DNA of 64,000 nt from Nitrospirae bacterium MYbinv3 (GTDB lineage Bacteria; Nitrospirota; Thermodesulfovibrionia; Thermodesulfovibrionales; Magnetobacteriaceae): NCBI GenBank assembly GCA_002753395.1, contig PEAB01000001.1:46437-110436 (forward strand), given 5' to 3'. The position numbers and the translations under genes are program-made. This document shows positions 9,421 through 17,723 of this stretch, piece after piece. The first letter of the stretch is position 1. Every line of letters starts with the position of its first letter. Below the pieces are notes generated by a model, which had not been told where the DNA came from, made no database searches, and saw only the letters and a list, made by a program, of their open reading frames with translations.

Positions 9421-9762
9421 AACATTTCCTCCTTGATAGTTAATACTGTTTTTATACACATCACTCTGATAACCATTCCATCCGCTACAACCATAGTACA
9501 GACATAGTTTGTCATCCTCCTTCTCTATAGATCAAAGTCAACTTATAGTCTATGTCTCTATTATTAGTATAATTAAATATATAAATCTGTCGTCCTGGTG
9601 ACAGTTCTTAAAATATTTTCGTATCTTGTATCTTTTTTGGTAGTCCTGCGCAAGTAGTGGTGACAGTAAACTTAACACCCTCCCCTAACCCCTCCCATCA
9701 AGGGAGGGGGAATGAATATCACTACCTCTGCATGACTACCTCTTTTTTATATTTCATGGAAA
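9421..9762. other. Non-coding stretch upstream of the secreted FG-GAP gene
   Basis: AT-rich and without a supportable gene. It holds the leader of the minus-strand secreted-protein gene, including TATAATTAAATATATAA-like promoter material near 9570, and one copy of family D (9675-9712). Two short TGGTGACAGT words occur at about 9595 and 9660. I see no riboswitch fold that I can name. Confidence 0.4.
9675..9712 (+). repeat. Dispersed repeat family D, copy 1
   Basis: A G/C-rich hairpin unit starting ACACCCTCCCCTAACCCC and ending ATCAAGGGAGGGGGA. An inverted, diverged copy is at 11000-11037. Confidence 0.6.
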
Positions 9763-9873
9763 GAAGGGAGGGCTTTGCCTCTGCCGCAGGGGTTCGCAAC
9801 CCCCTCCCTCAGACCCACCCACAAGGGGAGGGGTGAGGCACCCCGACCACAAAGAAGCCCCCTTGACCCCGTA
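9763..9873 (-). mobile_element. Family A mini-element, copy 2 (partial)
   Basis: A reverse-orientation core: GGGAGGGCTTTGCC, an inserted GCAGGGGTTCGCAACCCC hairpin, CAGACCCACCCACAAGGGGA and a GTGAGGCACCCCG insertion, ending CCCTTGACCCCGTAAAA. Neither terminal repeat is intact. It lies in the divergent region upstream of the LexA-like regulator. Confidence 0.8.
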
Positions 9874-10091
9874 AAATGCTTAATCCTAATTTATGGATAT
9901 ATTTATGTTCTTCTACTTACCATGTTTTTTAAAGAGGAGACAGATTCTCCTTCTATATTTTAACGGACTATGAAGTGTTTAACTCTGTTTATATTAGCAC
10001 TAAATTCCCGTTACGTCAAGGGGCGCTGCCTTTGCAATAATATAACATACAGCACTATCTTAAATATTGTAGATACAACTATTAAAATAAT

Positions 10092-10126
10092 ACTAATTCT
10101 AACCTCATGTGTTTTATAATAACACT
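10092..10126 (+). promoter_or_regulatory. Probable leaderless promoter of the LexA/CI-like regulator
   Basis: A perfect TATAAT at 10115-10120 lies seven bases before the ATG at 10127, so transcription would start at or next to the start codon. No Shine-Dalgarno sequence precedes the ATG. The -35 region (about 10092-10097) is weak. The short spacing suggests a leaderless mRNA. Confidence 0.45.
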
Positions 10127-10756
10127 ATGAATTCGGTGATAGACGAGAGAGTACGTAATAAGATCATCAAGATCTTGGAGCAGCGTGGTATAAAGCAGCG
10201 AGAGCTTGCTGAGATGATTGGTGTTATGCCGCAGAATCTTAATGCTTACATGACGGGCAAGCGGGGGTTCGGCAAGAAGAACATCGCACGGATAGCCAAG
10301 GCCTTAAACATACCGGAGGAGTCTTTTTATAGCGACCCAAGTGTAAACCGTTCGCGGATCAAGAAGGCAAGAAGGATACCCCTTTTATCTTGGACCAATG
10401 CAGGGGTCTGGCACGAATCAGTTGACATCTTTCGGGAAGGCTACGCTGAGGATTGGCTGGCATATGATGCTACGGATCCATATGCCTTCGCTGTGCGTGT
10501 AGCGGACAACTCTATGGAACCAGAGTTTAGACCTGGCGACTTGACGATCGTATCGCCCTCGCTAACACCAGCTACCGGAGACTTCGTCGTGGCCAGAAGC
10601 GGCAATAACGTAGTCCTGCGGAGGTTAAAGCACCTCGAACATGCCATTTTACTTAAACCTATTAACCACGATTACGACGACATGCACATAGCCAATAAGG
10701 ACAAAAAACTCTTACGCCTTATTGGCAAGGTAATTGCCAAGATTGTTAAATACTGA
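10127..10756 (+). CDS. XRE-family repressor with LexA/CI-type S24 self-cleavage domain
   Basis: 209 residues. Residues 7-65 form an XRE helix-turn-helix (IKQRELAEMIGVMPQNLNAY). From about 85 to the end is an S24 (LexA/CI/UmuD) domain with nucleophile Ser129 in NSMEP and general-base Lys168 in LRRLK. An Ala92-Gly93 pair in TNAGVW matches the usual cleavage site. Proteins of this type repress target genes until activated RecA triggers their self-cleavage. I chose the ATG at 10127 over the GTG at 10109 because a TATAAT lies just upstream, between the two. No phage genes are adjacent, so it could be a stand-alone stress regulator or a prophage relic. Its targets cannot be seen here. Confidence 0.88.
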   Translation: MNSVIDERVRNKIIKILEQRGIKQRELAEMIGVMPQNLNAYMTGKRGFGKKNIARIAKALNIPEESFYSDPSVNRSRIKKARRIPLLSWTNAGVWHESVDIFREGYAEDWLAYDATDPYAFAVRVADNSMEPEFRPGDLTIVSPSLTPATGDFVVARSGNNVVLRRLKHLEHAILLKPINHDYDDMHIANKDKKLLRLIGKVIAKIVKY

Positions 10757-11052
10757 TCTGCTTTTCACAACTAAACAGTATAGATATCTCTTAATTAGTT
10801 ATTTCTATAACTGATATTAATTATAATAATTATTTAATAGTTCACCCTCATCGTTTATATGCCGTTTCCTTTGGGGTTCTCGACGGATATCGTTGGAGTT
10901 TCCAATGAGTTTCTATGTTGTTTCCCATGCGTGTACAGACCATTCCCCTGTTAAGCACAAACAGTCACCTTCTAAGCATTTATGATGCTCATCTGCGTTT
11001 CCCCCTTCCTTGATGATAGGGGCTAGGGGAAGGGTGTACCGCCCCCCCATCG
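10757..11052. other. Non-coding stretch between the repressor gene and panD
   Basis: About 300 bases without a supportable ORF. It contains an AT-rich part (10790-10850), a region of unknown meaning with repeated GTTTCC words (10860-10960) and the inverted family D copy at its right end. Confidence 0.4.
11000..11037 (-). repeat. Dispersed repeat family D, copy 2
   Basis: Inverted and diverged copy of 9675-9712. On the minus strand it reads ACACCCTTCCCCTAGCCCC and then ATCAAGGAAGGGGGA. It lies just downstream of panD and could form a hairpin there. Confidence 0.6.
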
Positions 11053-11403
11053 TTATGTCAGCGGTCTATTTTCCTCAGACAATACCACAATCTTAGGTTG
11101 ATAGTCCTTTATGTCTTCCTCTTTCACGTAGCAAAAGCTAAAAATGATAACCCGGTCGCCTGCGACACCCTTCCTTGCTGCTGCTCCGTTTAGGCAGATC
11201 TGTCTGGAGCCACGCTCCCCCGGTATAAGATATGTCTCAAACCTCTCGCCATTGGTGACGTTGCTGACCATGATCTTCTCATACGCAACCATGCCCGTTA
11301 GATCCATCAGATCCTCATCCACGGAGAGACTGCCACTATAATTGATATTGGCCTCGGTCACCTTAGCCATATGTATCTTGGCCCTTAACATACATCTATA
11401 CAT
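11053..11403 (-). CDS. panD: Aspartate 1-decarboxylase
   Basis: 116 residues, the normal PanD length. It decarboxylates L-aspartate to beta-alanine for pantothenate and coenzyme A synthesis. It is made as a proenzyme that cleaves itself between Gly24 and Ser25, and the site (NYSGSLSVD) is intact, giving the pyruvoyl group on Ser25. The MLRAKIH start and the NGAAARK segment are family hallmarks. GGAGG lies upstream of the ATG at 11403. It is transcribed alone, with a family A element between it and ispG. The other pantothenate genes are not in the window. Confidence 0.96.
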   Translation of the reverse strand: MYRCMLRAKIHMAKVTEANINYSGSLSVDEDLMDLTGMVAYEKIMVSNVTNGERFETYLIPGERGSRQICLNGAAARKGVAGDRVIIFSFCYVKEEDIKDYQPKIVVLSEENRPLT

Positions 11404-11467
11404 AACTCTTCCTCCCTTTCCTTATATTAACACGATCTTCACTTTTATGCAAATCCGCCTTTTCTCA

Positions 11468-11591
11468 GGGGTACATAAGAAATTCATGGGGGGGTTAATG
11501 GGGTCAAGGGAACTCGTCCCCTTGTAGGAGGGTCTGAGGGGGGACAAAGTCCCCCATTCTTTTAAAAAACCCACGGTTTTCTTATGCACCC
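11468..11591 (+). mobile_element. Family A mini-element, copy 3, intact with target duplication
   Basis: Both terminal repeats are present: GGGTACATAAGAAATTCATG on the left and TTTTCTTATGCACCC on the right. The flanks are a perfect 9-bp direct repeat, TTTTCTCAG, which is the signature of a transposition event. Inside are GGGGTCAAGGGAACTCGTCCCCTTG and a GGGGGACAAAGTCCCCC hairpin. Confidence 0.9.
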
Positions 11592-11605
11592 TTTTCTCAG
11601 CCCTT

Positions 11606-12667
11606 TCAAGCCCCATCTTCTTTGATCAGCTCAATCAGGGCGTCTATTAGGCTGGCCTCCGGCACTCTGCCCACGAGATGCCCCTTCTTAAACAACAGAC
11701 CCATCCCCGTACCGCTAGCGATACCATAGTCCGCCTCCTTGGCCTCGCCAGGGCCGTTGACCTCACATCCCATGATCGCCACCGTTATATCCCTATCAAT
11801 GACTGCCAGCCTGTTCTGCGCCTCCTCAACGAGCTTTAAGAGATCAACACGTGTACGGCCACACGTGGGACAGGAGACCAAGTTTATCCCGTGTTGTCTG
11901 ATACCAAGCGCCTTTAATATCTCATAGGCCACGCGTACCTCCTCCTGCGGGGGCGCAGTTAGAGAGACGCGCATGGTGTCGCCTATACCCTCTTGCAGGA
12001 GGATGCCAAGCCCGACGGCACTCTTGATGATGCCGGTAGAGGGTGGTCCAGCCTCGGAGATCCCTATGTGCAGCGGGTAGTCATACCTGGCTGAAAACTG
12101 CTCGTATGCCTCAACCGTCATCGGAACATTCGAGGCCTTCAGGGATACCTTTATAAGCCCAAAGTCCAGCTCCCTCAGTATATCAATGTGGCGTGTGGCG
12201 CTCTGAACAATGGCCTCCGGCGTGGGGCCCCCATGCTCCTTCAGTATGTCCTTTGGAAGGGAGCCGGCGTTGACCCCGATGCGTATCGGTATGGCTTTAT
12301 CCTTGCAGGCGTTAACCACCTCCTTGACCTTCCAAGTTGCACCGATGTTTCCCGGATTTATGCGCAGGGCGTCAATCCCTCCGGCAATTGCCATTAAGGC
12401 CAGTTTGTAGTCAAAGTGTATGTCGGCAATCAGCGGGATGCTGACCTGCCCCCTGATAGCGCTGAGGCATTGTGCTGCCTCCTCGTTGAGGACGGCCAGG
12501 CGTACCAGCTCACATCCTGCCCGTTGAAGCGCCAATATCTGAGCTACCGTTGAGGGCACATCTATGGTATCGGTCTTTGTCATTGACTGGATGCTAATGG
12601 GGGCGCCTCCGCCTATTGCAACGGATCCTATGACAACCTGTCTGGTCAGTTTAGGGTTGTGAATCAT
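11606..12667 (-). CDS. ispG: 4-hydroxy-3-methylbut-2-en-1-yl diphosphate synthase
   Basis: 353 residues, full length for the bacterial GcpE/IspG without an insert domain. It is the penultimate enzyme of the MEP isoprenoid pathway and reduces the cyclic diphosphate using a [4Fe-4S] cluster. The N-terminal TIM-barrel part has SIQSMTKTDT and RINPGNIG. The C-terminal cluster-binding part has SCPTCGR and MGCEVNGPGEA, supplying the three cysteines. The ATG at 12667 has GGAG seven to eight bases upstream and overlaps the end of mltG by 17 bases, so the two are translationally linked. A family A element follows the stop. Confidence 0.96.
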   Translation of the reverse strand: MIHNPKLTRQVVIGSVAIGGGAPISIQSMTKTDTIDVPSTVAQILALQRAGCELVRLAVLNEEAAQCLSAIRGQVSIPLIADIHFDYKLALMAIAGGIDALRINPGNIGATWKVKEVVNACKDKAIPIRIGVNAGSLPKDILKEHGGPTPEAIVQSATRHIDILRELDFGLIKVSLKASNVPMTVEAYEQFSARYDYPLHIGISEAGPPSTGIIKSAVGLGILLQEGIGDTMRVSLTAPPQEEVRVAYEILKALGIRQHGINLVSCPTCGRTRVDLLKLVEEAQNRLAVIDRDITVAIMGCEVNGPGEAKEADYGIASGTGMGLLFKKGHLVGRVPEASLIDALIELIKEDGA

Positions 12668-13649
12668 TTATGTACTCCTTTGAGAAGTGTTTTTGATATC
12701 TATTTACGGCCTCCCTGTGCTCCCTGTACGTCGTTGAAAAGTGGTGTGTGCCATCGTTTTTTGCCACAAAGTACAGATAGGGGAGGTTTGAAGGGTTAAT
12801 GGCTGCTGATATGGAGCTTAATGATGGCGAGGCAATGGGACCTGGGGGCAGACCCGCTATCTTATAGGTGTTGTAGGGGTTATCATTGCGCAGATCGGCA
12901 GCCTTAACGCCTTCCTTAGCGCTTTTCAGACCGTAGATGGCAGTAGGGTCTGCCTGCAAGGGCATCCTGCGCCTTAGCCTGTTATGATACACGGCCGAGA
13001 TAATAGACCGTTCAACGTCGCGTTGAGCCTCCTTCTCTATGATAGAGGCCAGGGTCAGCACCTCGTGTTCAGACATACCCAGAGTCTGCGCCTTTGAAGT
13101 AAAATCCCGCGGGTAGCGCATCCTTAAAAGCCGCACCATCATAACAACGGCCTCCTTCACAGACATCCCCTTCTCGATTATGTATGTCTCAGGCAGCAGG
13201 TAACCCTCCACAGAGGGGGCGTCGATATGCAGCTCTGCCATAAGCTCCATGTCCGTGCAAACAGCCTCAAAATCCTGCATGGTGGATAAACCGCTGTTGA
13301 TCATAGCTAATCTTATCTCGCGCAGGCTATATCCCGGTATGATGGAGAGCTTTATCTTAACAGTATCTCCACGGTTGAATTTATCCAGTATCTCAAGTGG
13401 GGTAATGTAGTCAGAAAGCTTGTTCCAACCCGGCTTTAATCTCCTGTCCACCCCCTTAAGGCGTCCAATTACATACAGCACGGTCAGGTCACGCTGCCCA
13501 GAGTTCTGCGATAGTATGGCAATGGCTTGCTTAAAGGAGCTCCCACGCGGTATGTTTATCTCCTTTGAGTTGTCCTTAAACCGCAGCGGCATAAATAGCT
13601 CCAAAGAAATATGGGTTGAAAATATAAGGAGGGCAACGCCAAGGAACAA
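12651..13649 (-). CDS. mltG: Endolytic murein transglycosylase MltG
   Basis: A YceG/MltG-family lytic transglycosylase that cuts nascent peptidoglycan strands at the inner membrane. About 332 residues run from a TTG at 13649 preceded by AAAGG, directly after the stop of the upstream phosphatase gene. The in-frame ORF extends to 13757, but that part is inside the neighbour and has no ribosome site. One N-terminal membrane anchor (VALLIFSTHISLELF) is followed by a LysM-like region and the catalytic domain. The signature ASIIEKEAQ (catalytic Glu), HNRLRRRMPLQADPT and YNTYKIAGLPPGPI is intact. The overlap with ispG suggests an operon of phosphatase, mltG and ispG. Confidence 0.92.
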   Translation of the reverse strand: MFLGVALLIFSTHISLELFMPLRFKDNSKEINIPRGSSFKQAIAILSQNSGQRDLTVLYVIGRLKGVDRRLKPGWNKLSDYITPLEILDKFNRGDTVKIKLSIIPGYSLREIRLAMINSGLSTMQDFEAVCTDMELMAELHIDAPSVEGYLLPETYIIEKGMSVKEAVVMMVRLLRMRYPRDFTSKAQTLGMSEHEVLTLASIIEKEAQRDVERSIISAVYHNRLRRRMPLQADPTAIYGLKSAKEGVKAADLRNDNPYNTYKIAGLPPGPIASPSLSSISAAINPSNLPYLYFVAKNDGTHHFSTTYREHREAVNRYQKHFSKEYINDSQP

Positions 13650-13659
13650 AACGACCTTT

Positions 13660-14232
13660 CTAATAAGGCGGTCTCCAGCTATGGAAATATCTATCCATAG
13701 CGATAGTTCCCCCAACAGTGACGTGTCCATAGAGGATTGATAGTTGATTATCTGCAACGTTCTTTGATTCGTTATCTACAACGACTTTCCACATTGCCGA
13801 TACAAGCCCTGACCTGTCAGCGCCCGCTTTACAGTGTATGAGTATGGGGCGCGGGGCGTGTTGAAAGATATCTAATATCTTGACGGTTTCCTCAGGTGTG
13901 GGCTCTCTTGTGGCCGACAAGGCAACGTCATAGTGTGTGATGTTATGTTCAGCGCTGAATCTAACCTCATCTACGTACCACTGATTTTGGGAGTTTTTAC
14001 CACGCAGGTTCAGTATGCTCTTTATCTTGTACTTATCGGTATAGTAATGCAGTTGACTCCGGTTTAACTGTGCAGAGCGATAGGCCTCACCCGGCGTGAT
14101 TGTGTGGAAGTTGCCCGATGCAATTGCATAGCCTGCGTAACTCCACAACAGGATGTATAACAACGTTACATCTGTAAATAGAATTACTCTATTTTTACGC
14201 TGCCCAGGTTGTCTTAAATTCTCTCGCCACAC
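13660..14232 (-). CDS. Membrane-anchored dual-specificity (tyrosine) phosphatase
   Basis: 190 residues with one N-terminal membrane segment at about 17-38 (ILFTDVTLLYILLWSYAGYA), so the catalytic domain is probably periplasmic. The signature HCKAGADRSGL provides the nucleophilic Cys and the phosphate-binding Arg of the Cys-x5-Arg phosphatase class. An upstream conserved segment (GEAYRSAQL, then ILNLRGK) matches the bacterial dual-specificity/DSPc subfamily. The start is a GTG at 14232 without a clear ribosome site, so the exact start is uncertain. It sits immediately upstream of mltG, which suggests a role in envelope biogenesis, perhaps on a phospholipid or lipid carrier phosphate. That is inference from position only. 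Confidence 0.85.
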   Translation of the reverse strand: MWRENLRQPGQRKNRVILFTDVTLLYILLWSYAGYAIASGNFHTITPGEAYRSAQLNRSQLHYYTDKYKIKSILNLRGKNSQNQWYVDEVRFSAEHNITHYDVALSATREPTPEETVKILDIFQHAPRPILIHCKAGADRSGLVSAMWKVVVDNESKNVADNQLSILYGHVTVGGTIAMDRYFHSWRPPY

Positions 14233-14289
14233 TGAAATAAAAACACCATCTTTTATTTTAACACAAATCGGTAGAGAAGGGGGAGAGCA

Positions 14290-14352
14290 AAAGGGGAGGC
14301 TCTGCCTCCCCTCAGACCCCTCCGCAAGGGGACTGGTCCCCTTGACCCCGTA
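14290..14352 (-). mobile_element. Family A mini-element, copy 4 (core only)
   Basis: Core AGGGGAGGCTCTGCCTCCCC, CAGACCCCTCCGCAAGGGGA, CTGGTCCCCTTGACCCCGTAA in reverse orientation, without terminal repeats. It abuts repeat E at 14353 in the divergent region upstream of htpG. Confidence 0.8.
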
Positions 14353-14425
14353 AATGTCAGGCGTGGCTGCTAAAGATGTTACTTGCTATACATCAATAAT
14401 ACTTAAGTCAACAGCATTATTGATC
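14353..14425 (+). repeat. Dispersed repeat family E, copy 1
   Basis: TGTCAGGCGTGGCTGCTAAA through TTACTTGCTATACATCAATA to GTCAACAGCATTATTGAT. An almost identical inverted copy is nested in the family A element at 50981-51047, and a fragment is in the composite element at 36731-36924. ATCAATAAT and ATTATTGAT can form a hairpin just before the htpG promoter. Confidence 0.75.
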
Positions 14426-14448
14426 TTTTGGAATTAAATGTATAAAAT
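14420..14448 (+). promoter_or_regulatory. Candidate sigma-70 promoter of htpG
   Basis: TTGATC (14420-14425), a 17-base spacer, then TAAAAT (14443-14448), placing transcription start near 14455, about 35 bases before the ATG. The -35 box lies at the edge of repeat E. No CIRCE-type inverted repeat was seen. Confidence 0.4.
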
Positions 14449-14489
14449 AAATCTAATAATATTGTTTATCTATGGAGGTGCTATAATTT

Positions 14490-16394
14490 ATGTCAACAGA
14501 GACGCTCGAGTTTAAGACAGAGGTAAATCAGTTACTTGATCTCGTCATACACTCGTTGTATTCGCACAAGGAGGTGTTCTTGAGGGAGTTGATATCCAAC
14601 GCCTCGGACGCCATTGACAAGAGACGTTACGAATCGCTTGTCAACACTGAGCTTATCAGAAGCAGTGAAGATGGAAAGATAATGATTACTGCTGATAAGG
14701 TCAATGGCACGCTAACGATAAGCGACAACGGTATAGGGATGACGCGCCAGGAGATAGTAAAGGAACTTGGAACAATTGCACGTTCAGGGACAACGGAGTT
14801 CCTCAAGTCTTTAAAGGATAGGGATATAAAGGACAATCCAGAGCTTATAGGTCAATTTGGGGTAGGCTTTTACTCTGCCTTTATGGTGGCCGACAAGGTG
14901 ACGGTGATCTCAAAGAGCGCTCTTGCCAAGGACGACACAGCCATTAAATGGCAGTCTGAGGCAAAGGGCGATTTTACAATTGAAGATACGCAGAAGCCTG
15001 CCATTGGTACAGATGTTATCCTTCATATGAAAAAAGAAGAAGAGAATTTTATAGATGAATGGGAGATAAAGACCCTCGTCAAAAAGTACTCTGATTATAT
15101 TGCTCACCCTATCGTAATGGAGGTTGAGAGGGAAAAGGACAGCTCTTTAGACAAGTCAAAGAAGGTTAAGGTCAAGGAAGAGGAAGTACTCAACTCGATG
15201 AAGGCCATATGGCTTAAGGATAAGACGGAGATAAACGAGGGTGAGTACAACGAGTTTTATAAACACATCTCCCATGATTTTAGCGATCCCTTAAAGGTTA
15301 TACATTATAAGGCAGAGGGTACGTCGGAATTTACGTCGTTATTGTACATTCCCTCGATGCTCCCCTTTGACATATACTTTGATAAGTTTAAGACCGGCAC
15401 GGCCCTTTACGTCAAACGAGTTAAGATCATGGATAATTGTGAAGAGCTCTTACCCAAGTATCTGAGGTTTATAAGGGGTGTTGTCGACTCCTCTGACCTG
15501 CCCTTAAATGTATCCAGGGAGCTGCTTCAAAACAACCGGCAGGTAGACATCATAAATAAGAACTTGACTAAGAAGGTGCTTGATACCCTTGGCGATATGA
15601 AGCAGAAGGAGGCTGACAAGTACGAGGAGTTCTTCAAGACATTCGGCAAGGTGCTGAAGGAAGGTGTACACTTTGACTTCAACCGCAGGGAAGCCATAGC
15701 CGATCTGCTGCTATTTAAGTCTATCAATACGGACAAGGATAAGTTCATCTATATCAATGATTATATTGACAACTTCAAAGAGGGTCAGGAGGAGGTCTAT
15801 TACATTACCTCAACGTCAGTTGCCGAGGCGCTAAGCTCTCCATATATTGAAACATTCAGGGACAAGGGATATGACGTCCTTATAATGCTTGATGATTTCG
15901 ATGACATCATCTTCAACAACTTTGAATACAAAGGTAAGAAGTTCAAGTCTGTAGTCAAGGGCGACATAAGGTTAGACAATAAGGAAGAGGCTGATAAGAA
16001 AAAGGAGACAACCCAGAAGTATAAAAAGCTCATAGACATGATAAAGGAGCGTTTAATTGACGATGTCAAGGACGTGCGTCTTTCAGGCAGATTAAAAGAT
16101 TCTCCCTGCTGCTTGGTCTCTGAAGAAAACGCACTGGATCCGGCTATGGAACGGCTGCTTATGACAATGGGGAAAGAAGTGCCCAAAAGCAAGAGGATCC
16201 TTGAACTTAATCCAGACCACCCGTTGATTGTGGCTATGGAGAGGGTGTTTAACGACAACGCCACCAGCGAAAGGTTAAACGAGAGCATAAAGCTACTCTA
16301 CGATCAGGCTGTACTATTAGAAGGCGGCAAGCTCAAAGACCCTGCCGCATATACAAAAACGGTCGCAAAACTCATGGCCGCAAGCCTGGGCTAG
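14490..16394 (+). CDS. htpG: Molecular chaperone HtpG (Hsp90)
   Basis: 634 residues, normal for bacterial Hsp90. The N-terminal GHKL ATPase domain has ELISNASDAIDK, DNGIGM and GQFGVGFYSAF. The middle domain contains the catalytic-loop segment ending SRELLQNN, and the C-terminal dimerisation domain is complete. It is an ATP-dependent cytosolic chaperone for late folding. The ATG has GGAGG about ten bases upstream. It is monocistronic: a family A element whose hairpin resembles a terminator follows the stop. The sequence is wholly ordinary for the family. Confidence 0.98.
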   Translation: MSTETLEFKTEVNQLLDLVIHSLYSHKEVFLRELISNASDAIDKRRYESLVNTELIRSSEDGKIMITADKVNGTLTISDNGIGMTRQEIVKELGTIARSGTTEFLKSLKDRDIKDNPELIGQFGVGFYSAFMVADKVTVISKSALAKDDTAIKWQSEAKGDFTIEDTQKPAIGTDVILHMKKEEENFIDEWEIKTLVKKYSDYIAHPIVMEVEREKDSSLDKSKKVKVKEEEVLNSMKAIWLKDKTEINEGEYNEFYKHISHDFSDPLKVIHYKAEGTSEFTSLLYIPSMLPFDIYFDKFKTGTALYVKRVKIMDNCEELLPKYLRFIRGVVDSSDLPLNVSRELLQNNRQVDIINKNLTKKVLDTLGDMKQKEADKYEEFFKTFGKVLKEGVHFDFNRREAIADLLLFKSINTDKDKFIYINDYIDNFKEGQEEVYYITSTSVAEALSSPYIETFRDKGYDVLIMLDDFDDIIFNNFEYKGKKFKSVVKGDIRLDNKEEADKKKETTQKYKKLIDMIKERLIDDVKDVRLSGRLKDSPCCLVSEENALDPAMERLLMTMGKEVPKSKRILELNPDHPLIVAMERVFNDNATSERLNESIKLLYDQAVLLEGGKLKDPAAYTKTVAKLMAASLG

Positions 16395-16424
16395 AACATG
16401 GCATATATGTAGTATCCCCGCTCC

Positions 16425-16488
16425 CTAATGGGGTCAAGGGGGCTGGTCCCCTTGTGGGTGGGTCTAGGGAGGGCAAAGCCCTCCCTTC
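16425..16488 (+). mobile_element. Family A mini-element, copy 5 (core only)
   Basis: Forward core GGGGTCAAGGGGGCTGGTCC, CTTGTGGGTGGGTCTAGGGA and GGGCAAAGCCCTCCC, without terminal repeats, directly downstream of htpG. Confidence 0.8.
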
Positions 16489-16494
16489 TTTATA
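16467..16494 (+). terminator. Terminator-like hairpin of htpG inside family A core
   Basis: An 8-bp perfect stem GGGAGGGC/GCCCTCCC with an AAA loop is followed by TTCTTTAT on the htpG transcript. It is a strong candidate for factor-independent termination supplied by a repeat element. Confidence 0.55.
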
Positions 16495-16600
16495 CATAAG
16501 GGTGAACTGTTACCAAAAAGGTTATTTACTTTATTATAGATATTGTTGTACACTCGCTTAATGCCAGAAATAATTGGGTTGACCTATATACTTTGCTCTT

Positions 16601-17665
16601 ATGTATTCTGAAAGGATATTAAGACTCAAAAGGGAGTTAAGGAAGAAGAGAAAGAGCGCCTGTCTAATCACTAGCCTTACAAACATAAGATACCTGGCGG
16701 GTTTTACCGGTTCCTACGCTTGTCTGCTTTTGTGCGATAGGGAGGATGTCCTCTTTACCGATTTCAGATACCAGGAGCAGTCTGCCAGGGAGGTCAGCAC
16801 CTGCAGATGTGTGATAACAAGCAAGGATCTTTTCGTTTTTATAGCCAGCTATGCAAAAAAACTTGGAATAAAAGACCTGTCACTGGAAGACACGATTATA
16901 TACAAGCGCTACGAGTATTTGTCTAGGCACTTTAGCCTTACGATGCTGTCCGATGTGGTAGAGGACTTGCGGATTGTCAAGGACGCCTCTGAGATAGAGC
17001 TGATCAAGGAGGCCATAAAAAAGGCAGAGGACGCCTTCATCAAGATCAAGGGGCACATAAAGGCGGGTGTTACGGAACGCTCTATTGCCTTGCGCCTTGA
17101 GGAAAGCATGAAACACAACGGCGTGGACAAGATCGCATTTGACACGATAGTGGCATCAGGGAAGAATTCGGCCTTACCCCATGCCAAACCCACGCAAAAA
17201 AAACTCGAAAAGGGCGACCTCGTAGTGATAGACTGGGGAGGGGAGAGCGGCGGGTACTTCTCCGATATGACAAGGACGCTGCTAGTTAAGGGACCCAATA
17301 TAGAAAAGCAGAAGGAGATATACGACGTAGTGCTTACGGCTAATACCAGCGCCATAGAGGGCATAAGGACGGAGTTGACAGCGCCTCAGGTGGATGCTAT
17401 CGCCCGGCAGGTGATCACAGATGCCGGGCACGGTCAGCGCTTTGGACATGGCACCGGGCATGGCGTGGGCCTTGAAGTCCATGAAAAGCCCCGCGTATCG
17501 GCAAAGGCCCCCAAGCTGCTCATTAAAGACGGGATGGTATTCACCGTGGAGCCAGGCATTTACATACCGAATCTGGGTGGCGTCAGGATTGAAGATATGG
17601 TTGTTGTCTCAGAGGGCAAGGCACAGAGGCTAACAACACTTCCAAGAAATATAGAAATAGTATAA
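16601..17665 (+). CDS. Xaa-Pro aminopeptidase (M24 family)
   Basis: 354 residues of creatinase-like N-terminal domain (1-125) plus a C-terminal pita-bread metallopeptidase domain. The metal ligands are visible in DWGGESGGYFSDMTRT (two Asp), GHGTGHGVGLEVHE (His), FTVEPGIY (Glu) and GGVRIEDM (Glu). It removes N-terminal residues preceding proline in cytosolic peptides. The ATG at 16601 gives the expected N-terminus but has no good ribosome site. The next gene, efp, begins about 58 bases downstream. pepP-efp-accB-accC is a widespread bacterial arrangement, which supports an operon. PepP and PepQ are hard to separate by eye, so no symbol is given. Confidence 0.9.
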   Translation: MYSERILRLKRELRKKRKSACLITSLTNIRYLAGFTGSYACLLLCDREDVLFTDFRYQEQSAREVSTCRCVITSKDLFVFIASYAKKLGIKDLSLEDTIIYKRYEYLSRHFSLTMLSDVVEDLRIVKDASEIELIKEAIKKAEDAFIKIKGHIKAGVTERSIALRLEESMKHNGVDKIAFDTIVASGKNSALPHAKPTQKKLEKGDLVVIDWGGESGGYFSDMTRTLLVKGPNIEKQKEIYDVVLTANTSAIEGIRTELTAPQVDAIARQVITDAGHGQRFGHGTGHGVGLEVHEKPRVSAKAPKLLIKDGMVFTVEPGIYIPNLGGVRIEDMVVVSEGKAQRLTTLPRNIEIV

Positions 17666-17723
17666 TATATATAATATGCAGACAGATTTTTGTACAATAA
17701 GGTTGGTAAGTTAGGAGGAGCAT

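Noticed and set aside
9421..9510. Possible 32-codon upstream ORF on the minus strand ending in the ATG of the secreted FG-GAP gene
   Set aside because: Its ATG is adjacent to the GGAGG, too close for initiation, and the codons look unselected.
16601..17665. Assigning pepQ or pepP by name
   Set aside because: Metal ligands are shared by both groups and the sequence read by eye does not separate them.
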